Assembly (NCBI RefSeq): GCF_014640075.1
Contig: NZ_BMGG01000002.1
Span: 62,001-126,000 of the forward strand
Reading direction: 5' to 3'
Length of the DNA stretch: 64,000 nucleotides
Source: Chelatococcus reniformis
GTDB taxonomy: Bacteria > Pseudomonadota > Alphaproteobacteria > Rhizobiales > Beijerinckiaceae
Part shown: piece by piece, positions 52,658-63,600 of the stretch
Numbering within the stretch: position 1 is the first letter of the stretch
How the letters are laid out: each line of letters opens with the position of its first letter
The notes under the pieces: model-generated
The model's input: only the letters and a program-made list of their open reading frames with translations
Database searches by the model: none
Told to the model about the DNA's origin: nothing
Translations under genes and position numbers: made by a program

Positions 52658-52918
52658 ATGGAGATGGATCTGAATGAGGTTGTCCTGGTGGACGGGCCGG
52701 CGGCGGCGATCATGGAGGCGATCGTCAAGGTCAGCGATACGACCGATCAACTCGACCGCACTGCGCTGGCCGATCTGCGAAGCCGATGTGAGACGCTGAA
52801 CGAGTTTCAGCTTCTGCGGGCGGCGAGCTCGCTGCTGCAAGCGGCGATCGAGCATGGTGAAGGCCGCACACCTGAGCGAGGGAGGCGGCCGGCGTCGGGA
52901 CGGGAGACGGCTGCTTGA
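52658..52918 (+). CDS. small hypothetical protein (86 aa)
   Basis: I do not recognise this family. The protein is predicted helical (VDGPAAAIMEAIVKVSDTTD, then LNEFQLLRAASSLLQAAIEH) with a basic, disordered tail, and is cytoplasmic. A good ribosome site (AAGGAG) lies 7 nt before ATG 52658, the main support for a real gene; an in-frame extension further upstream has no such site. Confidence 0.6.
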   Translation: MEMDLNEVVLVDGPAAAIMEAIVKVSDTTDQLDRTALADLRSRCETLNEFQLLRAASSLLQAAIEHGEGRTPERGRRPASGRETAA

Positions 52919-53096
52919 GCCTTGCGCTTGGTCAATGGCCTCTCGATGCGGCACTTGAGCTGCGTCGCTCCCGCGGGACAATTCCCTGACCGGCAGAATT
53001 CAAGCGGTCGTTCCGCGCTCACCCGCGTAGAGTGGCGGGTGTGACGGCCTCGCGAGGGGGCTCGTCCACGCCTCCGACGACGAGTGACGCACCCCT

Positions 53097-54416
53097 ATGC
53101 ACGACAGCAAGACCGTCTCCCGCCACTGGTCGTCGCGCCTGCCGTTCTACTACGGCTGGGTGATCATCGGCATCGCCTTCGTGACGATGGCGATCAGCGT
53201 GAGTGCGCGCACGGCCTTCTCGCTGCTGTTGCCGCCGCTCATCGACGAGTTCGGATGGGATCGCGGCCTTGCGGCCGGCGCATTCTCGTTCGGCTTCCTG
53301 GTCTCCGCAGCCCTGAGCCCCATCGTCGGCCGGCTCATGGACCGACACGGGCCGCGCGTCGTGATCGAGAGCGGCATGTGCCTGCTCGCCGCGGGCCTCC
53401 TTGCGGCGGCTGCGATCGAGAAGCCTTGGCAGCTCTATGCGACGCTCGGCGTCCTGGTCGGTGGCGGCGCCAACTTGATGAGCTTCACGGCGCAGTCGCT
53501 GTTCCTGCCGCACTGGTTCGTGCGCCGCCGCGGCCTGGCCATGAGCCTTGCCTTCTCCGGGGTCGGCGTCGGGGCCATCGTACTGCTGCCCTGGCTCCAG
53601 TCGATCATCGGCCGCGACGGCTGGCGCGCGTCGTGCTGGGCCATGGGGCTTCTCGTGCTCCTGGTTGTCGGCCCGCTAAATCTGTTCGTGCGGCGGCGGC
53701 CCGAGGATATCGGCCTGCTGCCGGACGGGGCATCGCGCAGCGCCGCGCCCGATGCGGGCCGTACGATGGCGAACGTCGTCGATCCCGCCTGGACCGCGGT
53801 CGAATGGACTCTGGCCCGGGCGATGCGCACCAGCCGCTTTTGGTGGATCGTTCTGGGATACTTTTGCGCGCTGTTTGCCTGGTACGCGGTTCAGGTCCAC
53901 CAGACGCAATATCTCGTCGAGGTCGGGTTCACGCCATTCGCCGCGGCCTGGGGGCTGGGGATCGTCAGCGCCGTCGCCATACCGGGTCAGATCGGCCTGG
54001 GGGCCCTGTCGGACCGCATCGGCCGGGAGTGGGTGTGGAGCGTGGGTTGCTGCGGCTTCGCCATCTGTTATGCCGCGCTGATCGGCCTCGAGCGCGCGCC
54101 GTCGGTCGCATTGCTGTACCTGATGGTCTTCTCGCAGGGATTTCTGGGCTATGCGCTGACCTCGGTCATGGGCCCCATCGTCGCCGAGATCTTCGAGGGC
54201 CCGCACTATGGCGCCATCTTCGGCGCCATAACCGTTGCCCTGATCGGCGGCGGCGCCGCCGGCCCGTGGGTCGCAGGCGTCATTCGCGACGTGACCGGCA
54301 GCTATGGCCCTGCCTTCATGCTGGCTATCGCCTGCTGCGTCATATCGGCCGCAGCGATCTGGATCGCTGCGCCGCGCAAGGTGCGGCTCGTCCCCGGCCG
54401 CTTGCCGCAGGGGTGA
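53097..54416 (+). CDS. MFS transporter (monocarboxylate/oxalate-formate type)
   Basis: Inner-membrane protein of 439 residues with about 12 helices. FYYGWVIIGIAFVTMAISVS at the start is the common opening of the OFA/monocarboxylate group, with LLPPLIDEFGWDRGLAAGAF (~45), motif A-like GRLMDRHGPRVVIESG (~80) and a second repeat start at YFCALFAWYAVQVHQTQYLV (~257). Converges with the SDR gene 10 bp away. Substrate likely a carboxylate. Confidence 0.92.
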   Translation: MHDSKTVSRHWSSRLPFYYGWVIIGIAFVTMAISVSARTAFSLLLPPLIDEFGWDRGLAAGAFSFGFLVSAALSPIVGRLMDRHGPRVVIESGMCLLAAGLLAAAAIEKPWQLYATLGVLVGGGANLMSFTAQSLFLPHWFVRRRGLAMSLAFSGVGVGAIVLLPWLQSIIGRDGWRASCWAMGLLVLLVVGPLNLFVRRRPEDIGLLPDGASRSAAPDAGRTMANVVDPAWTAVEWTLARAMRTSRFWWIVLGYFCALFAWYAVQVHQTQYLVEVGFTPFAAAWGLGIVSAVAIPGQIGLGALSDRIGREWVWSVGCCGFAICYAALIGLERAPSVALLYLMVFSQGFLGYALTSVMGPIVAEIFEGPHYGAIFGAITVALIGGGAAGPWVAGVIRDVTGSYGPAFMLAIACCVISAAAIWIAAPRKVRLVPGRLPQG

Positions 54417-54426
54417 GCGGTCCTGG

Positions 54427-55125
54427 TCAGAATGTCTCGACCCACGGCCTGACCTCGACCTCCAGCGACCAGGCGCTGCGCGGCTGCCGCAGCACGTCGA
54501 GATAGGTCTGAGCGATGGCGTCGGGATCGAGCAGGCTGTCCGGACGCTCGGCCGGGTCCGGGCGGCCGGCGCTGCGAACGCCGCCGTCGATGACGACGTG
54601 CGCCACATGGATGCCCTTGGGGCCGAGCTCACGCGCGGCGCTCTGCGCCAGGCCGCGCAGAGCGAACTTGCCCATGGCGAACGGCGCCGACTGGGCAAAG
54701 CCCTTGACGCTCGCCGAGGCCCCGGTGAGCAGAATGGCACCGCTCTCCCGCGGGATCATGCGCCGTGCGGCCTGCTGGACGACGAGGAAGCCGCCGAACG
54801 CCGAGACCGCGAGCGCTTGCGCGACCTGCGCGGGATCCAGCTCTGCGATGGGGCCGCGCAGGCGGCCGGAGGCATTGTAGATCACCACATCGGGCTCGCC
54901 GAGTTGCGCGTCGGCCTCATCGAAGAGCCGCTCGACGGCCACCGGATCGGCGGCGTCGACGGCGAATGTCGCCGCACCGATGTCGGCTGCGAGCGGCGCC
55001 AGCTTGGCGGTGGTTCGCGCCGCCAGGCCGACCTTGACGCCGGCCCCGGCCAGCTGCCGCGCAACCGAGGCGCTTATGCCCGCGCCGGCGCCGACAATGA
55101 GAGCCGTCTTGTAAGGAAGGGGCAT
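54427..55125 (-). CDS. SDR-family protein with Phe at the active-site Tyr position
   Basis: Rossmann-fold protein of 232 residues. Cofactor motif VGAGAGISASVARQLAGAG (~10-28). The active-site segment reads SAPFAMGKFALRGLAQSAAR: Phe occupies the Tyr of YxxxK while the Lys remains, followed by the subgroup hallmark KGIHVAHVVIDGGVRS. This variant is common in that subgroup. ATG 55125 has TAGGA upstream; the frame to 55161 adds 12 residues. Divergent from the GTPase gene. Confidence 0.88.
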   Translation of the reverse strand: MPLPYKTALIVGAGAGISASVARQLAGAGVKVGLAARTTAKLAPLAADIGAATFAVDAADPVAVERLFDEADAQLGEPDVVIYNASGRLRGPIAELDPAQVAQALAVSAFGGFLVVQQAARRMIPRESGAILLTGASASVKGFAQSAPFAMGKFALRGLAQSAARELGPKGIHVAHVVIDGGVRSAGRPDPAERPDSLLDPDAIAQTYLDVLRQPRSAWSLEVEVRPWVETF

Positions 55126-55458
55126 GATCCTAGATCCATGGCTGGCTGGGGTCCGGCGCAAGGCCGCGCCCCTTGGGCAGGTGTGGTGCGATCGCAGCTC
55201 GCCGGGCGGATGCGATGATCCGCCGACCGGGCAACCGCCCTTACACTGGGAATTGCGACGCTCCTTACCAAGAGGCGCTGTTGACCAAGGAGCGCTCTTG
55301 CAATGTGCTCACAGGCTTGGCGATGCTGTACGGGGCAGGAGAAGCGCGATCATGAGCGTCACGGCGCCTGGCAGCACGCCGGTCCGAGGCGCATTCGTCC
55401 GGCCCGATCGGGACACGCCGTGGCCGTTAGCCGTCCGGCGGCACAGGGGAAGGCTCAG
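55126..55458. other. divergent intergenic region of 333 bp
   Basis: Between the leftward SDR and rightward GTPase. Overlapping inverted repeats occur near 55258-55298 (CGCTCCTT paired with AAGGAGCG; AAGAGGCGCT against AGCGCTCTT with one bulge), with a TTGACC -35-like element inside. Possible regulatory region. A frame from 55303 in phase with the GTPase shows no conserved sequence. Confidence 0.5.
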
Positions 55459-56556
55459 ATGGTCGACAGCACCTTGATCGGTCAGGTGTCCCTCGCCGAG
55501 GCTGCACAGTTCGCACGCCGCCGGCTGGAGGAGCGCGAGCGCGAGCGCCTGACGATCGCGCTCGTGGGGCGGGGCGGCGCGGGCAAGAGCTCCCTGATCA
55601 ACAAGCTCGTCGGTCGCAAGGTGTGCGAGGTCGGAGTGTCGACCGACAAGACGCAAGCCGCGCACCGGCACGAGTGGGGCCAGGTGATCTTCATCGACCT
55701 GCCCGGCTACGGCACCCGCGAGTTCACCCTCGACCGGGTGATGACTGAGTTCGGGGTCGAATCATTCGACATGTTTCTGTGGTGCGCGAGCGGCAAGTTT
55801 CTGGAAGAGGACCTCTCCATCCACGAGACGATCGCCAAGACCGGCAAGCCGATCATCTTCGTGCGCACGCATTGCGACACCCTCTACGACGAGGAGAAGT
55901 CGGACGAGGAGCTGGAGGCCGAGATCACGGAGGATCTCCAGCGCCTGCTCAAGCGCCGCGTCGACCTGCTGTTCGTGAGCGCGAACAGTCGCTATCCCAA
56001 ATTCCGGGAGCGCCTCGCCAAGCTCACCGAGGCCATCGTTCATCACGCGCGAGAGGCGGGCAAGGCCAAGGCCGAGATCGTGTACCGCGACTTCCAGGCC
56101 TTCACCGACAGCTTTTTGAAGAAGAAGCGCGAGGCGGTCGAGGAGATGGTCACCATGCACTCGCTGATCGCCGCCGCCAACGGCATCAACCCGGTGCCGG
56201 GGATGAACGTGGCGGTCGACATCGCCAACGTCACGGCCATGCTCAACCGGGTGTCGACGGCCTACGACATCGATCAGATCGCCAAGATGAAGGTGCTCGG
56301 CGACCCGCCCACGTGGCTGCTCGGAGCCCGCGGCCTGGTCCATACGCTGGCGTCCGGCGGCGTGGTCGCCCTGCTCAAGGCGGCCGGCGGGCCGGCGCTG
56401 ATCCAGCAGGTGGGCCGCTATGTCCCGGTGTTCGGGATGGCCGTCTCGGCCGGCCTCGGCTTCCTGATCGTGCGCCGGGCGGGCCTCAACTTCATCGAGG
56501 ACTGCCACCGGACGGCCGAGCAATACCTCAACGCCTCCGGCGGCTCGTCATCGTGA
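55459..56556 (+). CDS. IRG-like GTPase
   Basis: P-loop GTPase of 365 residues. G1 is VGRGGAGKSSLINKLVG (~37-53), G3 IFIDLPGYGTREF (~77), G4 a divergent FVRTHCD (~130, Arg-Thr-x-Cys-Asp in place of NKxD), G5 LLFVSANSR (~170). DLPG(Y)GT and RTxxD match the immunity-related GTPase (IRG) type better than Era/Der. The C-terminal half carries hydrophobic helices (INPVPGMNVAVDIANVTAML, GLVHTLASGGVVALL, VPVFGMAVSAGLGFLI), suggesting membrane association. GGGGAAGG precedes ATG 55459. Role unknown; membrane remodelling or stress response are guesses from family behaviour. Confidence 0.82.
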   Translation: MVDSTLIGQVSLAEAAQFARRRLEERERERLTIALVGRGGAGKSSLINKLVGRKVCEVGVSTDKTQAAHRHEWGQVIFIDLPGYGTREFTLDRVMTEFGVESFDMFLWCASGKFLEEDLSIHETIAKTGKPIIFVRTHCDTLYDEEKSDEELEAEITEDLQRLLKRRVDLLFVSANSRYPKFRERLAKLTEAIVHHAREAGKAKAEIVYRDFQAFTDSFLKKKREAVEEMVTMHSLIAAANGINPVPGMNVAVDIANVTAMLNRVSTAYDIDQIAKMKVLGDPPTWLLGARGLVHTLASGGVVALLKAAGGPALIQQVGRYVPVFGMAVSAGLGFLIVRRAGLNFIEDCHRTAEQYLNASGGSSS

Positions 56557-56632
56557 GGTCGGGCACCCGTGGCCAGGCGGGCCTCACGACCCGGCCCTGC
56601 CATGCGCGCGCGACCGGGGGAAGCCAAGCCGC

Positions 56633-57532
56633 ATGGTCATCAAGCAACTGATCTATCTGGACGCGCTGGCGCGTGAGAAGCACTTTCGCCGCGCCGCCGA
56701 CGCCTGCCACATCTCGCAGCCGACTCTGTCGACCGCCATCCTGCAGCTGGAGGAGGAGCTGGGCGTCCTCATCGTGGAGCGCGGCCGGCAGTTCAAGGGC
56801 CTGACCAAAGAGGGCGAAGTGGTGGTCGCCCATGCCCGCCGCATTCTCGCCGAGGCCGAGCTGCTGCGCCAATCGATCGCCGAACTGCGCCAGGGCGTGA
56901 GCGGGCGCCTGCGCCTCGGCGCCATCCCGACCGCGCTGCCCATGGTGGCGCACATCACCGCGCCGTTCTCGCAGAGCTTTCCCGCGGTGTCCCTGACCGT
57001 GCTGTCCCTGACCTCCCAGGAGATCCAGACCCGCATCGATCAGTTCGAGCTCGACGTCGGCCTGACCTATCTCGACAACGAGCCGCTCGACGGCGTCATC
57101 TCCAAGCCCATCTACCAGGAATCGTACGTCCTGCTGATGCGCGACGACAGCCCGCTGGCCGAGCGCAACGAGATCACCTGGGAGGAGGCAGCGCGGCAGA
57201 AGCTCTGCCTGCTGACCACCGACATGCAGAACCGGCGCATCATCGACGGCATCTTCCGGTCCGTCGGCCAGGCGCCGGTACCGGCCATGGAGACCAATTC
57301 GATCTTCAACCTGTGCTCGCACGCCGGCCTGCTGGGCATCTCCAGCATCGTCTCCCGCCAGCTCTTGGAGTTCTTCGGCATTCCCATCGGCACTCGGGCG
57401 GTCAAATTGGTCCAGCCGGAGGCGCAGCGCACCATCGGCCTCATCGTCGCGGATCGCCAGCCCATCGCACCGCTGGCGCGAAACCTCCTGATGATGACGG
57501 GCCCCATCGGCGTGCTCGGTCCCGTGCGATGA
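56633..57532 (+). CDS. LysR-family transcriptional regulator
   Basis: Regulator of 299 residues. Helix-turn-helix at ~15-40 (REKHFRRAADACHISQPTLS TAI region), then the LysR dimer helix and effector-binding domain from ~93 (RLRLGAIPTALPMVAHITAP). Closest to the group that often sits beside formate dehydrogenase genes in proteobacteria; no such genes are within the window. Starts 76 bp after the GTPase gene and converges with the large RTX gene. Confidence 0.9.
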   Translation: MVIKQLIYLDALAREKHFRRAADACHISQPTLSTAILQLEEELGVLIVERGRQFKGLTKEGEVVVAHARRILAEAELLRQSIAELRQGVSGRLRLGAIPTALPMVAHITAPFSQSFPAVSLTVLSLTSQEIQTRIDQFELDVGLTYLDNEPLDGVISKPIYQESYVLLMRDDSPLAERNEITWEEAARQKLCLLTTDMQNRRIIDGIFRSVGQAPVPAMETNSIFNLCSHAGLLGISSIVSRQLLEFFGIPIGTRAVKLVQPEAQRTIGLIVADRQPIAPLARNLLMMTGPIGVLGPVR

Positions 57533-57591
57533 AACGCCCGCGCGGGGCGGAGGGGGTGCCCTTTCGTCAGCCATCCGGACGAAAATGAAAA

Positions 57592-57615
57592 CGCCGCCGG
57601 TACGTGCCGGCGGCG
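57592..57615 (-). terminator. intrinsic terminator of the RTX nuclease gene
   Basis: A 9-bp perfect stem CGCCGCCGG / CCGGCGGCG with loop TACGTG, followed on the minus strand by a U-rich TTTTCATTTTC. It is 54 bp downstream of the leftward stop at 57669 and just beyond the convergent lysR end, so it may serve both directions. Confidence 0.8.
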
Positions 57616-57668
57616 CCTTCGTAGAGCTGTCGACGCGGCGTCAGCGCTGCCGTCAGGACCGCTCACAT

Positions 57669-60600
57669 CTAAGCGAAGTGGAAGTTGCTGGCGCCGAGGC
57701 TGGCTGCCTTGACCCCCATGAGCGTGATCGTCGAACCATCGTCATAGGTGATCTGGGCGCCCATGTAGCTGTCCTGGAGCCCACCCGCCTGGAGCGCGGC
57801 GAAGTCGCTGAACTCGCCGGCCGCCAGCTCGACCACATCGCCGCCGGCCTGGAAGTTCAGGACGGTGTCGAAGTCGTCGCCCACCCGGAAGACGAAGGTG
57901 TCGTTGCCCAGATCACCGTACAGCACGTCGTTGCCGGCCCCACCCACCAGGCGGTCATCGCCGGCGCCCCCCAGCAGCCTGTCGCCGCCGGTGCCGCCGA
58001 AGATGGTGTCGTTCTCGGCGCCGCCCAGGAGCACGTCGTCGCCCGTCCCGCCGTAGATCCCGTCGTTGCCGCCGAGCGCCTGGACGACGTCCGCGCCACC
58101 CTTCGCGTCCACGCGGTCGGCACCGTCCGCGCCGATCAGCAGCTCGCTCTCGTCGGTGCCGATGACCGAATTGAGGCCGCCGCCACCCTCGTCGATGCCG
58201 TCGAACACCGTGTCCTCGCGGACGTCGAGGTTCTGGATGCGCGTGTCGTCGGCGGCCGTGGTGTCCGCCTCGGCATAGGCGGTCTCGGTGTAGAATTCGT
58301 CCATGTATTCGGCGAGGGCGTCCTGCTCGGTCCCTTCCGCGGCGAAGCTGGCCACCTGGCCATCGTCCGGCACGACGTCCGGCGTCAGGTCGACGACATT
58401 GGCGAAAGTCGGATCGGCGTTGATGAAGTCCTGGAACGGATAGCCGTCGCCGCCCTCCAGCAGGAAGCTCAGGGTCACGAGGCGAATGGCCTCGGGGGCA
58501 TCATCGACCACTTCGCCGTCGCGCACGATGACGGTCGTCGGGACGCCGTTGTCGTCGATGAGCGCGGCCGACACGACACGCTCGCCGGCCGGCAGGTCCT
58601 TGTCGAAGCTGTAGGAGATGCCGCCGATCTGGGCGAACTGGCCGGGCGTGGCGCCAGCCGCCGTCGCCTCGACCGCATGCTCGAGCACTTCGAGCATCTG
58701 CTCCGGCGTGACCGTGATCAGCGACAGGGCGTTGTTGAAGCGCAGCGAGTTGGCGATGTCGAGCTGCGAGACGTCGCCCTGCTCCTTGCCGACGTCCGGG
58801 TTCGCCGCCGGCGGCAATTCCTGAGGATTGTTCGGGTCGGCGTTGATCATGCCGATCGAGTCGCGGATGCCGCCGCCGTTCTTGATCGAGACGAGGACGG
58901 CCTCGTCGACCTGCTGCGCGTACCAGAGGTTCGCATCGGCCGACAGGTTGCCGAGATTGGTCTCCTCGGTCCGAACCTCGCCGCGACGGCCCTCGAGATA
59001 GACGTCGGTCCGGCCGAAGGTGTTCCCGTCCTGCTGGTCGATGATGGCGCCGACGCCCTGGGCGATGTCATTGACGAGATCGCCGCGGCTCCCCTCCTCG
59101 AAGGGATCGGTGTCCACCTCGCCGTCGCCGTCGATGTCGATGGCATTGGCATAGAGGGCAGCGACTCCCGCGTCGGTGGTCGCGAAGGCGCCGCTCACAT
59201 TGGCGTCGATGCTGTCGGCGATAACGTCGCCGTTCTGGTCGAAGTCCACCACCAGCCGCCCGACATAGGAATACTCGCTGTCGGTGTTGACGATGACGGT
59301 GGTCTTGCCGTCGGCGTTGGTCGTCACGAGCGGGTAGGTGTCGACGGCGGTATCGCCGGGGTGCAGGCCGCGCGCCACGTCCTCGCTATCGGCGAGGAGC
59401 GTGTGCGAGCCGCCCGCCACGATGACGTCGACACCGTGCAGGAGGGGCGCGAGCGCCTTCTCGAGGCTCAGTTGCTGGAGGTGCGAGACCAGGACGATCT
59501 TATTGATTCCCTGGGCCAGGAGCGCGTCGATGGTGGGCTGAAGGACGGCCGCGAGGGCGGCCATGTCGTCCTCGTCCGGCCCGATGACCTCGACGCCGCC
59601 GGTCGAAGAGATGCTTTCGACGATCTGGGTCGTAGCGCCGACGACACCGATCTTCTCGCCGTTCTCGGTGATGATGGCGGCCGGCGCGATCTTGGCGCCG
59701 ATGGCGTTGAACGTCTCGGCACCCTTGATCTCGCTCGTGTAGAGCGGGTTGAGATTGCCGTCGCCCGAGAAGTCGAGATCGGCCGAGAGGTACGGGAACT
59801 GAGCGCCCGGGTAGCCGGCGTTCTGCCGGATGATCGCGGCGAGCGGGTTGGTGCCCGCGTCGAACTCGTGGTTGCCGATCGCCGAGGCCTGCACGCCGAT
59901 GATGTTGAGCATCGAGATGTCGGCGGTGCCGAAACCGGGCGTGATGTTCAGCGTGCCGGGCGCCAGGTTGTAATAGTCCTCCAGCGCCGTCTCGTAGACT
60001 TCCTTCAGGGCCGGATCGCCGCCGGCACTGAAGAACGGGCTGGGGAGGAAGTTGTCGCCCGAGGAGAGCGTGATCGAGTTCTCCTGCGTATCCTCGAGAT
60101 AGTCGACGATCGCGGCGAAGTTGCCGGCCCGGTCGACGGCGTCAAGGCCGGCTTCGAAGTCGGACGCGTGCAGGATCTGGAGCCGGAAGGTCTCGGGTTC
60201 CGTCGCCGGCAGGTCGACCGCGTAGGAGGTCACCGTGCCGCTGTACTCGTTGGCGACGAGCAGCATGCCCTCGCCCGTCGGGCTGTCGGCGGCCGCCACG
60301 TATTTGATGATCTCCGGCCCCCGGTCGTTCGTCGTGGGCGCCAGGTACTTCACGTAGGTGGGCTCTTCGGGATCGGTGACGTTGTAGATCATCACGCCGC
60401 CCTGACGCTCGAGACCGACGAAGGCGTAGACCTGATCGCCGATCTGAGCGACGTCAATGCCCTCCGGCTCGCCGGCCTTGTTGTCGGAGCGATTGTCGAA
60501 GCTCGGCTCCTCGTCCTCGCCGTTGGTGTTGAACACGACCCCGGAGTTCGGATCCTGCGCCAGCTTGGCGATGATCTTCTCGAACTCGCCGCCGGTGTCG

Positions 60601-63600
60601 GAGACCTTGGTGATGGTGCCGTCGTCGTTCTGCCGGAAGATCGTCATGCCGCGGCCGCCGAAGGTGTAGATGTCCTCGTAGCCGGCCTTGGTCGGATCGG
60701 TGTCGCCGTCGATCGCTGAGACGGTGAGGCGCCCGGCAAGATCCTCGCTCTTCAGCGCCGCCTCATCCGCGCCGAAGACGTCGTCGTTGAGGTCGAGGCT
60801 GCTGAGACGCGCCTCGTCGCTGCCGTCGACGCGGCTGTCGCCCTCGTTGGCGGTCGCGAAGTAGGTGACGCCGTTGAGGGTCCAGGTCGCGATCGCATCG
60901 GGCATCAGCAGGCCCTTGATCTGGGCCGTGACGATGTTGACCGCGCCTTCGCTGTCGCCCCCGGTGCCGGCGCCGTCCCGATCGGAGAAATCCCCCTCGT
61001 TGCCGGCCAGCGCATGGTCCACGTAGCCGAGCGGCAGGACCGACTTCAGAACGGGCGCGGAGCCCGAAATATCGAAGGTCGCGACGGCATTGTTCTCTTG
61101 CAGCGTGACGAAGGCGGTCGTGCCGTCGGCCGAGATGTCGATATATTCGGGCTCCAAAGCGGTCGAGGCGGAGAGCCCCGCATAGATCCGCACGCCGGCC
61201 TCGCGCAGGCCATCCTCATAGCCGTCGAGCGCATCGAAGCCTACGGTGCTGACGGTCGCAGCGGCGGCGCCGGCCGACAGGTCGATCATCGAGATGGAAC
61301 CGGGTGACTCCACCTCGCCCTCGTCCGGGTTTTCGCCCTCGTTGGCGACGAGCAGCTTCATACCGTCCGGCGTGAAGGTCAGCATGTCCGGCAGGGACCC
61401 CACGGTGAGCGTCTTGAGCAGGCTGCCGTCCGCGGTCGAGAACAGGGCGACGGTGCCCGGATCCGACTTCGTCGGCGCCTCGATGGCGACGGCCAGGATG
61501 CCGTTCGCGATCGCGATCGAGTTCATGCCGCTGCCGTCCTCGCTCGCGTCGTAGCCGGCAACGAGTGCGGCGACATCGATCTCGCCGACCTTGGTCGGGT
61601 TGGCGGGATCGGCCATGCTCACGATCTCGACCCGGTCGGTCACGTTGTTCATGACGAACAGGCGGTCGGTGGACGCCTCGAAGGCGATCACCTCGGCCGA
61701 GCCGGAGCCGCTCCCGGTAGCGTAGGTGCCGAGGACGCTCGTATCGAGCTCGTTCGTCGCCTCGAGCGCACCGGTCGAGCCGGTCAGGGTCGAGTCGGCC
61801 TGGTCCAGGATGTCGATTCCGTCGATTTCGGAAGGCATGATGGTAAAGCTCGCAAGAAGAGGATCGTGATCGCTGGTCTGGTCGGCGAACTCCCCATTGA
61901 TGTGCACGACATCGAATGCGGCGCCGCTCTGAAGGCCCTGCGTCACCAGGAGATGGTCGAGCGTCTCGGAGTTGCCTTCGAAGACGTAGTCGTAGCGCTC
62001 GTCCTCGGGCAGCAGATCCATCAGGTCCGACAGAACCTGCGTGCCGCCGGGCACGTAGTCGGCCATGGCATCGATCGGGGCGTTGCCGGGGACGTCGTAG
62101 TTTGAGACATTCGCCAGGCCCTTGATGACCTGCATCGGCTCTTCCGACGGGAATTCGTTGAGGTCGCCGGCCACGATGACCTTCGCATCCGCGTCCTGCC
62201 CGAGCAGGTTGTCGACGAAGTTGTTCACGGCCTGGGCCTGGGCGGCGCGCTGCACCTCGCCGGCGTTGAGCGGCGGCTGGTCGGAGCCGAGCAGCGGCCC
62301 GCTGCCGCCCTTGGAGGTGAAGTGGTTGTTGACGAGCGTCACGTCCTCCCCGTTGAACGTGAAGGTGGCGACCAGCGGCGGACGCGAGTCGAAGAAGGGG
62401 TTGTCCGGATTGGTCTGCTGTCCCACGTCGGCTGCCGAGATCGCGCTGCCGTCGGCCGCGATCGTGGCAAGCGAGCCGTCGACGAAGTCGACGCGGTCGG
62501 TGCGATACAGGAAGGCGTTGCGGATGTTGCCGCCGCCCTCGCCGCCGTTGGTGTCGTCGCCGATGAAGGGGTTGTCGATCCAGGCGTAGGAGACGCCGGC
62601 GGGCGCTGCCGCGTTGAGCGCATCGACGAGCATCCCCAGCGTGGCGGAGGCCGAGGTTACGGCCGAGCCGGCGGCATTGCCGGGCCCGTCGTTGTCCTGG
62701 ATCTCCTGGAGCGCCACGATGTCGGGCGCATTCAGCGAACCGAGGATCTCCTCGGCGATCAGCTGGAAGCGCGCCGCGCCGTCCGAGGGATCGAGGTTCT
62801 CGGCATTGTAGCTTGCGACCAGCAGCTTGCTGGCGCTGCCCTCGAGCGTGCCGCTCTCCTTCTCGAGCGTGCTCTCCACGGCGACCGAATAGGCCTGGGT
62901 GGGGGTGATCTGATAGCTGCCGAAGTCGTAGTTGACGACGCCGGTGACGTCGGCGAGCTGAGCCCCGACGTCGGCGTCCGGGCTCACGAACCCTGCCAGC
63001 ACGCCCGAATCGTCGTCGATCTGGATGCGCTCGGGATTGAAGTCGCCGCCGGAGGTGTTCTGATCGCCGAAGTCGCCGAACCCCGGTGTCAGCAGGAGGT
63101 TGCCGCCATCCGTGTCGCCGGTGGCGCTGGTGCCGTTGGTGGCGTCGCCGTCGTCGACCACCGTGAAGATCTCGCCGAAGCCGTTCGTGGGGCCGACGAC
63201 GACCGCCTCGTTCACGGTCACCAGCATGCCCTCGAGGCTCTCGAAGAACTTGGCCCCGGCCACCAGGCTCTCGGTCGGGGGAAGGAGGCCGTCAACGCCG
63301 CCGATCTGGACAGGCAGGATCGCCGGTGCGGAGGCCGCCTCGGCGAGGACCTGGACTGCGCTTGCGCCGGTTGCCACGATCTCCGTCGTGGAGAGGCTGC
63401 CCGCTGCCGCACCGTTCGGGATGAACTCGTCGACCCGGCCGGTGACCTGGACGAACTGCCCGGCCGTGACGGTCGGCGCGGAGTTCGTGAACACGAAGAC
63501 ACCGTCGGAGGTCGCAGCGTCGCCGTCGCCCGTGGGATCCTGGATGTAGAAGCCGTTGCTGTCGATGGCGGTGACGACGCCGCGGGTGGTCACGGTCGAG

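Noticed and set aside
57585-60719. 1044-codon open frame antisense to the RTX gene
   Set aside because: It mirrors the GC-biased codons of the real gene; the translation is Val/Asp/Arg-rich with no domain, and the minus strand encodes clear nuclease and RTX motifs.
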